Assembly: GCA_004794785.1 (NCBI GenBank)
Contig: SJOL01005506.1
Span: 64,633 to 128,632 of the forward strand
Source of the DNA: Opisthorchis felineus
Taxonomy: Eukaryota; Platyhelminthes; Trematoda; Opisthorchiida; Opisthorchiidae
Length of the DNA stretch: 64,000 bases
Reading direction: 5' to 3'
Shown here: in pieces, positions 1-11,940 of the stretch
Position numbering within the stretch: the stretch's first letter is position 1
Layout of the letters: each line of letters opens with the position of its first letter
The notes under the pieces: generated by a model
Told to the model about the DNA's origin: nothing
What the model saw: the letters and a program-made list of their open reading frames with translations, nothing else
Databases searched by the model: none
Position numbers and translations under genes: made by a program

Positions 1-3000
1 AATAAAAGTCGAATGCCAGGTCAATGCTATCCGCCCCTGGTTCGAATCGAACTGAGTAATCACGTTGGGACAGTGAACCGGTCATACAACAAGGATGTAC
101 ACACCAAATCAGCAAACGAATTCGTTAAATAATTACACGTAGTTGAGAACTATCACAAGATGTTACCTGACTGAAAAGATCTGATAAGTCAACATGAATA
201 ATCATGCACTGGTCCGACGCCTAAATTGAAACCACGCAAATCGCTCAGGACTGAAGATGCTGGTGTATCGAGAAGTCGTAATTCCGGGGATTCCAGTGTG
301 CACTGATTGAGTAGTGGTGGTGTGTTCGCCTGTAATGGGTAATCATTTTTCAAGATAAAGGCTCGGCCAGATTTTTAGGCATAGGTTTTGATCTGTATTG
401 TGTGTTCGGTGCTTTTCACCACGAATGGAAACACACAGAATTTCGCTAAAAAAAGGGTACAGTGTGAGCGAGAATGAAGTGTACTAGTGTGCAACGGGGT
501 GAGTGATCTTCAACGTGGCGCATGACACGAGCTTTTCAGACAGTACAGTTGATTAAGATACGGTTCAAAAATGAACACCTTAAGATCTCCGAAACCAGGC
601 CATCTATCGCTTGACATTTATTCCGAATACCTGGAGCGAATTTCGAAAAAGGGTTGAAAGCACCTGATTAACCATTGCCTACCAGTTTGAAATCCTCGTT
701 TTTCGAACAGTTTATCTAGGCATTGAAAGATACGGAGGAGAACCTTGCTTTACCATTCGGTTACCTGATTCTCCAAAACATTTTCTTGTAGGCATTTCAC
801 AGGTTCATTTTCATCAAAGCATCATGGTAGTAACTACCATAGTCAATATTTTCACACGAACACCGATGCATTTTTTCCCAGAAGGAGCACGAGTTCAAGG
901 TAACACTTTGCAGGTACTCTTCGGAAACAAAGCATTACAGGCAACAGTTATTCCCGCTCAAACAGCGTTTTAAATTTTGTTGTTATGGTTTTTGAACTGA
1001 TTGGATCAGTCAACATGCCAACCTGACAGCAAGACAAATTGTCAAAGAAAAGACATGGTTAGATGGCATGTTGGTTTTCACTACGGAGATTTCATTCCGG
1101 TTAGTTGAGAACACTAGTGAACAGTCAGAACGTATTAGCGTTAGTTTACAAAGGTGAGTGTCATAAAATTGCGGCCTTCATCCCAGCAATCAAGCGAATA
1201 TGCGATTGCCTCTAAGTCTTCCAGTTATGGCAATAAGCTGGTTGGAACTGTTGGCGTTCTGGACAAACAAACTTATTTGTCGTCAATAAGCAGATTGGGC
1301 CACTGCCTCCAACCCCTTGGCGCTCACTCCCTTATTCTCCCCATCCTCGGTGAACGGTAGCTCAAACCACTGCAATTTGGTGCAAGGTTTGCGAGCTGAA
1401 AAAGTAAACTGAACTGACTGACTGTTAGAAACTGATTCATTACTAAAACACTGGGTCTCCTTGGCCGGTAGCAACAGGGCGAATAGGTGACATATGTTGG
1501 GGAATGTTATAATGTTAGAAGGAATTTAGAAACAAATACGAAAGGGAAGGGATACAGACACCCGATTAGGATGACAGCAAAAAGGTGCACCGTTTCAAAG
1601 TTTTGTGGGGTAAGTGACTGTCGCTAGAAGACCAGTATATAGCACTACGCGACTACGATTTTTCCGGACTTCTAGGAGAACCGTTCTTCAAACGGGGGAT
1701 GTTTCGTCAGACTTAGCTGCCTTCCACCCAGTTATCCGTGCTCCTGCAGTTTTGGATGTACAGATCGATATCCCTCAGGGTGCAAGGTAGAGCAAACACC
1801 ATAGTCCTTCCTTCGAGCATTCATACAGCTGTCTCCAAAAGGTCACAGGTCAGATCGCGACTCTGTTGCCAAGCTCTCTGTCGCATTCTGGCCACCAAAA
1901 TCGATCCGAAGTCACCGTCCGAAATGTTACTGTCCAACCGAAACCTAATTATTTTGCCTACCAGTCACACCAACCTGATCAAGCCTCATCAACCGGTTCT
2001 CGATGAACATGAAGTTTTGAATCGATGAATCTCGTTGTCATGATCTTGATCACTTGACAATGCCGGATGTCTGTCCGTTCAAATTCACTCCATAGTTCTT
2101 CTTATACATCATTTGCGTATTCCAAACCTCGTGACTAACGGAGGAAATTGAAGGAAAGGAAAGAAGAAAAAGCAAAGAAAATGAGTGTAAGGGACGTTAA
2201 CATCCTTTTTACTACGTTAGACATTCACAAAGGCACTAGGATCTACTTGAATGTCTTAAACACAGATGACGAAAGCGTATGAAGAATGTGAACTTTTGCA
2301 TTCTAACCAGCTGGTAACTTATTCGACCACGTCTTCACAAAAATTTCCGGCCCTCCGTGTGGACAGCTGACCAATCGGGTGGAAAATTCTGAATCTGCAC
2401 CATAATTCATGATCGCCTGCAGAAGTCGACGGCTGATTAAAACCAAAAGTTTAACATATAATTCCTAATATGCGAACCACTCGACGGGTTTGTGATCCTC
2501 CAGAGGAGAGCCCAAAACTGACAAAGGTAGGGTCACACGTTTAACCACTCCCTCCACCTGATAAACCACACAAAAAAGAGCTCTTAAGGCTCATCTTTTC
2601 GGACTTTGATCAGTCGAACACAAAAATATTGATGTGGTTCGGACTCTTAAATTATCCTTAACTATATTAAAAAATGCCCTGCCAACAGGCGTTAGCATTT
2701 TAACAGCAAAAACTTATTTAGCCTGCCTGGTGAGACACAATAGAAAAGCCATCATATTTCGATTTGACCATTCTTGGAAGGATTACTTATCCAAAACCAT
2801 GTGACAGAACACCAGTTACACTAATAACGAGTAGTTCAGTCACAGGAGAATGGTTTCCTCCAAACTAAGGGGAAAGGCCTGAACAAAAAAACGGCGCCAC
2901 ACAGAACCAGGAAATCACTGATTGAAAAGAAACCATATTTTCTTGGTGAAATGTTTAGTTGATCGGTCATGTTTTACACGCATACGGTAGAACCCCTTGA

Positions 3001-4942
3001 TGTTCTCATTACTTATGACGACACCCTCGGTGTTAGCGAACTTCAGAAACAGAGGAAAGTCTTTGTATTTTATACTCTCATACAGAGTCATCCCCTGCTT
3101 ACCCGCTTTTCTTCACTCAAACTGTGTCTATTCAGCTCATGTTATCAACCACGTAGCTCATCTTGCGGTATTAAGTTCGTTGTTGGGTTTTAGCTAAATG
3201 TACCGTACCCTTTAATGTGTCCTTGGTCAATAAGCATAGTACGACGGGATAAAATCATCTGTATTGATTTCTGTGATCGGACCGACCGTACCTGTTGTAA
3301 CGTCCAGCTTGACCCAGGCTTCGATAGGCCAGGTCAGAGAAAACGACCTGTACAAGTAAGCTACAACCAGTAAAACTGTAACACCATACAGGAGAGCAGT
3401 GGTCCACCGGAGACCAAATGACCGAAACCTTGCTTATTCTTATGAGATCACACCGGCATACTTATTTCCACATGTATCAGTGTCGGCTTGCGAATATGTC
3501 GATGAATGCAACCTATTCACCGAATGATCAACGCCAAACTCGAAACAGATCTGGATGATCAGTACTATTTTCCCCAATCGACCCATCATAGAGGCGACGT
3601 TTTTGGAATCGCCGTGCCCTGATATAGTTCAACAGCATTTCTACGTAGGTCTTGGAAAAAGACCGTAACATTTTTTCCTCTTTTCACGTAGCATGCGTCT
3701 AGTATTGTCGGATTACCGACTTATCGGGGAAAATTGAAATACTTGCACATTCAGTAGTGTATTGCTTGTCAACCTAAGCGTCGTAGATCCCTTACCATGC
3801 ATCTCGGTGTCCATTCGGAACACATGTCAGTCTTTTACGGCTGCATGAAGCTTCAGTCAGTTAGTGAATCAAGTCTACTAAATTTTGGTTGAGGTACCAA
3901 GGAACACTTGACTTTGGCCTGTCCTCACCCCTCAAGCAACCGAGGTCCTTTTCAAGCAGAAACATTTTCAAACGTACTAAATTTGACATTAAGATTTGTT
4001 GCATTTTTAATTAGATTTGCATGTCCGACGTAACGAAACTTGAATCTTGAAATGGTAAGCATAAGTTCACATAGCATAAACGGAAAGGCACGCCTTGGGA
4101 CAGACTGAAACTGTCGACCTCCAACTTACCAAGCACACTCTGCCGCCTGAGCTGATGCTCGCTGTCTGCCATACCTGTACACTTAAAGTTCACAGCTGAC
4201 TTCCCGCATCTCTGACCCGTGAATTAACACTTGCAATCTGTCAGCACCATTAGTGAGCTTCTTGTGTGATTTTCACAAAGGGGTAGACGCCAATATCGTA
4301 CAGACACTTGAAGTGTTTTCATATAGGTTTTTAGAAAGTGGAAGGGGATCGGATATATGTTGAAATGAAACGTCCAAATACACGCAACATAAATGAACAC
4401 AAGCTGACTTGAATGGTCGACCTCCTACTCACTGGACAGCTGCGTAGTTATCTAATCATTTTGTTCAAGGTAGCTCCAGCATAATTTCTTAGTAAACAGT
4501 CGTGCATAGGGTTCTTTCTAAATACAAGGCATGGCCGATTCGTTAGGATGTTGAATCTTCACACCACCATAACTAAATTCAACCACTCAGTGTACATGTA
4601 CAAAGAAGCGAGGGGAAGAAGGTAGCTATAAATCTCCTGACTGAAAGCACAACTCCACACCGGCTTTCCTTCAGCCCCACCCCCAACAACTGTAAACATC
4701 CAATAAAGGGAGCAGCTCTAGAGGTAAGGTATTTTTAGCTCGTGCTCATGATCAAACTGCTGGAACTGGTGACTCGATAGAGTCCCTCGTAGTCACTAGC
4801 TTACTGACATTCTCCCGCGTAACCTGAATCATACTAGCCATCCAGAGATTCCGTTGTGAAGAATCAAAAGAAACATTTTAATCAATATTCAATCTAACTG
4901 CTGTTCAAGTCAGCGATTTATTATCTCAGTTTCTTCTTGCGG
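1..4942. other. Intergenic, no recognisable gene
   Basis: I see no conserved protein domain, RNA gene or clear mobile element. The open frames are short (at most about 96 codons, at 1738-2028) and resemble nothing known. A weak tRNA-like string lies near 315-345 (gagtagtggtggtgtgttcg), similar to the tRNA-like repeat at 11852, but it is too degraded to call. Confidence 0.6.
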
Positions 4943-5262
4943 GCAAGATGGCCCAGTGGGGGCAATATGGCTCAGTCGGGGCGAGATGGCTCAGTTGGGG
5001 GTGAGATGGCTCAGTGGTTAGAGCGCGAATTCACTGGCCGGAAGGTCTGTGGTTTGAACCCGACCTCTGCATCTCGACTTCCCCTGTCTAGGCTTAGGCA
5101 ACCTGGCAGTATCCCAGCCCTCGTGCTTCCTTCGGGTGGCATGGTAGTTAGGCACCGAATGGATGCTACAGCTGAACGTCGATTGAGCCGAAAACAGGTT
5201 GAAACTGGTCCTCCTGGGATGAGCAATCTTAAATCACTACTTATATTAAACAAACAAAAATT
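4943..5262 (+). repeat. tRNA-derived SINE, family 1 (copy 1), with tandem A-box region
   Basis: The head carries an internal pol III promoter: A box atggctcagtgg near 5006 and B box ggtttgaaccc near 5051. Then follows a tRNA-unrelated body, found in six other places in this window, containing cctggcagtatcccagccctcg and ggtggcatggtagttaggcaccgaa. Immediately upstream, the A-box segment is repeated in 19-20 bp units starting at 4943, 4962, 4981 and 5001. The 3' end after about 5190 differs from the (ATTT)n tail of the other plus-strand copies, so it may be a subfamily. It is non-coding; the 110-codon frame across it is incidental. Confidence 0.85.
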
Positions 5263-6934
5263 TTGCTGAATATCTGCGAGAGTACTTTATCCACCTTCAC
5301 TTTCCTAGAGGTCACAAAAACACAAGGCCAAAATACGGTGACTTGCTCACTTGTTGCAACGCTGTTAAAACAGCCTACGTCACCGGCATTATTCTGTTAG
5401 GTCAGAGAATATCCCCTGGCTCGGGTGGACTTGAATTAGCTAATCAGCTAGCCACGAATGCTCACCAAGCACTATTCACTTGAACGTCCAACAGTTGCAC
5501 CACCCATTGCAGGCAATAAAGCTGAAAAATGGAATGGAACAGCCTAGGAGAGCTGAATGAGTATTATGTTTCTTATTATATTAATGACCATTATTTTCCT
5601 CGTCTGCTTGATGCATCCAATCTTTCGGTGGTTCCTACGTAAGTTTACTTAAATAACACAACAAATGGTTCCGAACAACTCAGACGACGAAGACTGTAAC
5701 GGTTCACAATACTGCCTTGGTCTGTGTCAATCATAGATATGCAAGGTGTTCGGTACTTGGAGCATTTTATTCAGGCGAAATAAGACAGGCCGTTCAACCC
5801 TCAAAATTACCGATTAGAACAGTGGAAAATGAGGTCAGTTTTACTCAGGTGATGGACTTGTCTTGTCTGCAAACCCAGGAAGAGTTGCCCCCGTCTAAAA
5901 GACATCTGGATATTCTTTCCTCTACGATAAGCTGTTACCTAAGTGCGGTGATACCCGTTAAGCAATCTTGTAGACTTCATTGCTTCGCCGTATTGTTGGA
6001 GTCAATACAACGGGGGCAGTTTCTGCACACAGAGCTAACTGTAGTGGAAAAAACGCAAAGACCGATTGGGGCACTCATTTCCTTCATGGAGAATGAAAAG
6101 CATGACACAGCATCGCATCTGTCAGGAGCCAACCAAGATGTATATATATATATATATACTTACACAAAAGCTTCTGACTCTTGGCGGTAGTCTGGCTTCG
6201 GTCATGCAAGCCCCACCAAACAGACCTCGTTCCTCATGGATTTGCCACGTCAGAACGGCTAACTGGCGGCAGCCAGAAACAGAGCAGTAGGTACACGTGC
6301 TACAAGCAAACCTAGGCTATCTGGAGGTAATGTCGTACTGGAGTCAGAAGAGGAGTGTGATGATGGTAAGGTATTTCATATGGAGATCAGCAGTTTCATA
6401 TCCAGGGACGAACAAGTTTGGAAAAGCTCGTTTTAAAAACCGTACACTCCGACCACCAAATGGTTGATCATGACTGTCATTGGCTCCTCCGATGCGATTG
6501 AAATACCTTTGAAAGGCAGCAACTCGAGGTGTCTCAAATTGCAACTTACAAGCATAGCAGCACTATGAGTTACACAACTACGCTTTACTTTTTTGCATCC
6601 TCGGGATTGGTGGATCACAGGTCGCCAGATGGTCCAAACTGTCTGGCTGTTAACCTAGGTAAAGCTGCCTTAAGAAGCACGAATATGCCACGTGCGGTTG
6701 AAACAAAGCACCAAAACAGTGGAACGTTATTTAGGATTATCAGCTGGATCTGCGGAGAGCAAAAGCACAACTATTGAGGGCGGTACCGCTTGCACGTCCC
6801 CATCTGTGTTGTACTGTTTCTTTAGTTCATCGAATTTTCTAACTCCACTGCCCTGATTTTCATCCCGTTAGTTTCATTTGGCGTCCAGTGCTTTTACCTT
6901 GTTTTTTTTACTGATCACAAGCATAACAAGTGAG
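5263..6934. other. Intergenic, no supported gene
   Basis: Nothing recognisable apart from a (TA)9 tract at 6141-6158. An open frame of 157 codons (5717-6190, +) runs through that tract, matches no known family and is probably chance. Confidence 0.5.
6141..6158. repeat. (TA)9 microsatellite
   Basis: Uninterrupted alternating TA. Confidence 0.95.
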
Positions 6935-7125
6935 CAGTCTTCTGTGGAGATTTCGTCCTGTAAGTGAAGCCAATCTATGCTGAAAAGCCGAGAAGCACTG
7001 TACAGTTGTTTCATCCTTATTGGGAATCATCAGCAGTGCGCATCTTACGAAACTCCGGAGAGTCTCGAACCCGCGACCTCCTGGCTAGTAGTTTGAACAC
7101 TTAACCTTTCGGCCACTCGTGGCCG
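6935..7125 (-). repeat. tRNA-derived SINE, family 2 (copy 1)
   Basis: On the minus strand the head reads as a tRNA-like pol III promoter: A box gtggccgaaaggtt and B box gggttcgagactc, with the usual spacing. It is followed by a body with atgcgcactgctgatgattc, aataaggatgaaac and cagtgcttctcggcttttcagc. The same order recurs at 21583 (+) and, degraded, at 14601 (+), which defines the family. This is the best preserved of the three. Confidence 0.85.
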
Positions 7126-8039
7126 TGGATAGTTGTTGACACAACGGGCGAGTGAAGAGCGAGCTGAAGCTTTCAGCTTGTATCGTCAGCTTTGCCTCAT
7201 ACTTCGTTATTAAGTGACTATCACTGCTGATTATTTGACTGACCTTTCCGTTGGCCTGAAATCTAACAGAACCCACGGAAATGTTGCAGACAGTCACTGA
7301 TTTTTACAACTGTCTGCATGTTAGAAGCTACTTTTGATCAGTATTCCATGGTCATTTCGTGATAAGTGACTGGTCTGACAATACAAGCTTCGAAAATTGA
7401 GACCATTGGCCGTATAGGATTGAAAAGTTTGCCGACAGATAGATCTTCCTTTCAGACAACCAGTCTCCATGGAATCGCTTTGTAAATCGTAGGTCTATCT
7501 GGCAACCTGCTGTGTGGACGTCTGTAGATGCGGCCGGGACTCTTTGGCGGCTGTTGTGGAACTGTAGAAGGCGATAACTTAGCGTTAGGCTGACCGGTGG
7601 TCTCATCAGGAGTTAAGGACACCATTTGTGATTATCAAGATAGGTCAAATTAATTCTTTCTGTTGGTCGTAGTTTGTGCTGAGCGGCTTTTATAAAACAC
7701 CTCAGCAAATGTCACATTCACTAGGTTGAAAAATGCTTCGCCACATGGACAAGAAACCAGCAAAACATGTGTGGGTTTAAGAATGAGAAGTGAGTTAAAA
7801 AGAACCGAGGGATCCAATTCTATTCAGACAGGTGATGTAACATGAAATTCTCTGGAGTACTGATAGAAATCTGTAGATCGAAATGCAGGGTACGCAGGAA
7901 ACCCTAACCCGCAGGACGCTCGATATGTCTGAAGTGATAGTGGTTCTTTGAAAAGCGTATTTCTCAATAGTACTTAAGGACCCATCCTTCACAGAACTGG
8001 CTTTTTCGCACAATTACAAGCCCCTTGCAGGTGAGCATT
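7126..8039. other. Intergenic, nothing recognised
   Basis: No domain or repeat identified. Short open frames only. Confidence 0.5.
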
Positions 8040-9222
8040 TCCAAAGCACCTCCAAAAGCTGAATTACGGACGGAAAGGATTTCCGAGAAGGCGGAATATC
8101 TGACGAAGTAGTGAAATGGGTAAAACACTACTGGAAGACAACGTTTTCAGCCTGATTTATAGTCTTCGAGATGGAAAGTGTCCCACAAAAATCCCGCAAT
8201 TGCACACTGTTCAAAGAAGGAGAAACCGATAGAAAACGGAAATCTATCGAGGAATCCGCTTTCGCTGGACTGCAGTTACTTAACAGACCCAAAGCTAATA
8301 TTCTGGAAGAAAATATTCCCAAAAAGCAATATGGATTCCTAAGCGGACTTCACACGCCTAACTCAGTCTACGCAACTAGTAATCCACCAAAACGGACCGG
8401 GAACGGACCCGGTCATTATACGCCTTATTAAGATAGGCTTTACGAAGGCCTCTGACTCAATTCACAAAGAGGCTTTGCGAATCACTATCCACAGGCCCGT
8501 TTGTCCCAAAAGTGACCATCAACATCATCGAGTCCCTCCACTCTGGTGCAACTGGTCGGACCATCCCTAAAAAGTCAGAAATTGACACGCTAGTGAGGCA
8601 AACGTTATTGAACTACATGTTTGAGCTGTCAAGGCAAGCGATGAATCTGGAGGCCCACCTAACCCATTTTGACTTAACCATATGCAGTTGTGGAAACGAA
8701 GGTGAAAGTGTACGTAGCTGTCGTAGTAACCTTACTATGGCAGGTAAACGCGGACGGTATACCTATGGATGCTTGACAAATCAAGCCTGCGCAATGTCCT
8801 TCGGATCTGCTGATCTGGACGAATCACGAACGCTTAGGTTCTCGACAGAACCACGGTCAACAGGTCACAATGAGCACTGGCCAGGCAGTGCATGATTAAT
8901 GCCAGATGAGCGAATCCTGAAGCAGTTTATTTACAGTCACTTGAAGAATGGAGATCGGACTTCATGATAGCTGAATCTCTGCTATATTGACAATCTTCAG
9001 GTGGGTTTCAAAGAACTGCAATGCCGGTCTCACAGCTTTTGGAAATCCGACACATGACAGTGCAGCCCGGCAGAATGAAATCTACACCAGATTGTTGGGG
9101 CCTGAGACACGCCACACCTCAATGATCGAAGAAAGCGCGTCACTCGAAAAAGTCATACATAGCCGACCTACTCAGCGTAGGCTTTCAGTAGATCAGCCAC
9201 TATTACCCGGCACATCTGTTTG
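8040..9222 (+). mobile_element. Decayed non-LTR retrotransposon, reverse transcriptase fragment
   Basis: Broken translations on the plus strand fit a non-LTR reverse transcriptase. Around 8270-8345 the frame reads ANILEEN..KKQYGFLSG..T, like the motif after finger/palm block 1 ('QxGFrxgrsT'). Around 8420-8560 another frame gives a degraded DFTKAFDSIHKEAL block followed by IIESLHSGATGR, the palm motif A region. The 127-codon frame at 8512-8895 covers its downstream part. Several frame changes and the absence of the YADD block show it is dead. The clade is uncertain, possibly RTE-like. Confidence 0.55.
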
Positions 9223-9238
9223 AAGCGAATTGAAGCGT

Positions 9239-9263
9239 ATATATATATATATATATATATATA
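9239..9263. repeat. (AT)n microsatellite
   Basis: About 12 uninterrupted AT units; a short related tract lies at 9321-9332. Confidence 0.95.
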
Positions 9264-11851
9264 ATACCACGTATCGATCATACCATATCGATCACATAAC
9301 ATTATGCGTCATACATGTCATATATATATGGCATCATATTACCATATTTTTGTCGTCGTTCAGATTACGTCGATCAAAAATTTCAACGTTCAAACTATTA
9401 GAAGATCAAACCAAATAAAAGAATGTGAAATACTTTGATAAATGACGATTTTTTCCAGCGAAAATAAAAGGGATCATTTTCTAGCATAGAACATCATTCC
9501 CTTGTAACCCGGCTGTTTATATGAATAGTTATTATCTTTGAGCTGGTTAACGGGCCGTACCTGAAAATGACTTCAACGCCTTATTTCTCTGTGGTTTTTC
9601 TGCTTTGTCATGTATCAACAAGATGTCAGAAACAACCCTGTGGAACATCTGTCAACAAAATCACCCCGTTCTCCTGGCACAAGCTGACCAAATGATGTGA
9701 TCAGCATTCAGTCACAAACTGACAGTCACTCATCGAGTCTTTTCCCACTTCAGTATGATTTATCCGGTGGACCAGACAAGGCCACAGATGAAGCTTTCAA
9801 CTGCCCGTCCATTTGGTCGTCTGGTCCCTACGTGTGTTATGTTTTGAATATAGTTTCTCCCGCTCGATAACTGAGGGACTTCATAGATAGCAGGATAACA
9901 GAGGGATAAGCACGGAGGGCACAGAGTGTACTCCAATGAAATCACGAAAATTATTCCTACGTCAAGTTTCCTGCACAGTTGTTAATCACAATGTAAAAAG
10001 TTGGAATGAACAGAATTCTCCCCTACTTTGATGTGCTTCTTGGAGTAGCCAGATGGGTAATTCCTATTTGCCCAGATTATTCGCTTCACATATCTTACGA
10101 CAGCTGTTTTCGCATCTTGTATTGTTGCAGACATTCGAAATACTGGATAATGGGGACTTCTCAGCCTAGTAGAAGTCATCCGGGAGAATGCGTCACATAT
10201 GTCCTCTAGATATTCTATAACATCCAGTGGTGCGACTTCTGTAGGTCAGTTCTACCTGAACCAGAAGAGCGGTGAATGTGATTTTTAACGGCTGTTGTAC
10301 ACACCATGGCCTTGAATGCGTGTCAAATAAACAATGAAACACCGAAATTTATTAACGATAGCCAAGTGCAGCTGACATAATCACGTGCAAAAAAGAATGA
10401 TTTCACTGCGGTGATCAGCAAGATCAATAATTCCAGTTAATCGGCACATACAGTTTCACATGAGAATATTTCAAGGTCGAATGTTTTATCGAATTGGGGT
10501 CACGTACCCCGGTTGGACCCTCAACAGATAGGTAAATAATAAACTAGTAAGTACGGTCATCATTCGGACTTCGTCATCTGAACAAATACTTTTACTTCCT
10601 CACTGCCTATACACTCTTTCGGAAAAGACCAACTTCCCAGGTTCGATTACGCCCATCCAGTGAAACTTTTGCTGAGTGTAGGAGGTCGGAGATGTTGCGT
10701 TCCATATTTATAGGTAAAATTTGGTCAGGTGTTTCCACGGCGCATAAGAGAAAATTACCAAAAACTACACCCGAAATGGGGTCGGGTGTCATTTCGTCGC
10801 TCTGCTAAAAGGACAGTTACATTTTAAACGCTTCACCAAACTGTGGCAGACGACGAACAATGTTATACATTCCCGGGTTACGGGTAACAAGGTGTTTCAT
10901 TTTTCTTTCAAAACGTTTCGATACACTGCGGTGCAAGCACGGTTTTTCATGCGTTTTGCTCTCCAAACTAGACAGTATCAATCACTACATGTCTGTGTTA
11001 CTATTTTGGAGATTCCACTCATCTGACATCCAGCTCAGGATTGCCGGTTAACCCCTTGTCAAACTCCCTATAAGTGGACACAGTTAACAGAACAGTCCAC
11101 CCTTGGTTTGTTTCCGAAGTATTCGTCCAAATTGGACAATTACAGATGGATTTCTTTTAGCCCTATGGAACTGTAGGTCAGTGTTATTTAACGAAGCAAG
11201 GGGCGCAGCTCAGGTACAATATCGATTCGTCTTCGAAGTAGAAAACACTGTCAGAAAATAAAATAGTTCCTACCAAAAGCGAGGTTCCGCTTCTCAGTGG
11301 TCAGCAGTCAACCCTCCAAATTTCCACAGTTGTGTTTTATCATACCTAATAAGCTCCTGTTCTTAAGGTACACAACAAGACCGAGCTAGTTGCCGCGCAG
11401 ACACAGATTGCCTTTCAGCAATAAACAGATGCCGAATTCGATAGGCATTCAGATCTCTAGGTGATGTGAGAATTAAAAAATAGGGTAATTTTATGTTTCA
11501 CTCATTTCCGTGAACAAGCATTACGTTAACGAATGAGATGAAACGGAGGTTTGTTTTATGCTGAAAAGCGTATCCTACGAGTTCGTGACGATAGGACTTG
11601 AAAATCGCGCCATTTGGCAATGAGTAACTGGTTAACAGTGTGAGCATGCAGTGCATCCCATCCTTCAGGCACGCATTTCATGTCACGTGATCCGGTGTTG
11701 GCGGACTCTTCAAGTGACAGCCTTTCAGATGAAAGACCGATGTGATCCGTGGAAATGTTTGTTTCTGAGCAGCGCAAAACAGCCACATCGCAGAAGCGTG
11801 AACACACTCACCCGGTCAGACCCGCTAATTTAGTTGCTTCCTTGCTTGCAC
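9264..11851. other. Intergenic, nothing recognised
   Basis: No repeat family or protein domain recognised. A minus-strand frame at 10607-10792 has moderate coding character but no identifiable match or splice context. Confidence 0.45.
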
Positions 11852-11940
11852 TGATGGAGTAGTGGTAATGCACTCGCCTTGCAAGTCAGATGTCCGGAAT
11901 TCCGACCCCAGCACGGCCAAGGATTTGCACCGCTGATGGA
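11852..11940 (+). repeat. tRNA-like SINE fragment (family 3)
   Basis: The sequence agtagtggtaatgcactcgc, then ccttgcaagtcagatgtccgg and a B-box-like aattccgacccc, follows the layout of a tRNA with D arm, anticodon arm and T arm. The D and T arms do not fold well enough for a functional tRNA, so a pol III-derived SINE head is likelier. A minus-strand relative with the same kind of head is at 43921-44075. Confidence 0.5.

Noticed and set aside
5003..5075. tRNA gene-like sequence with A and B boxes (also at 25545, 32615 and other places)
   Set aside because: It recurs seven times fused to the same unrelated body and does not close a proper acceptor stem. It is a SINE head, not a tRNA gene.
5405..5465. 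Minus-strand tRNA-like string with aattcaagtccacc
   Set aside because: B-box match is partial, A box is poor and there is no second copy in the window.
5717..6190. 157-codon plus-strand frame
   Set aside because: No recognisable family, runs through a (TA)n tract, no splice or start context.
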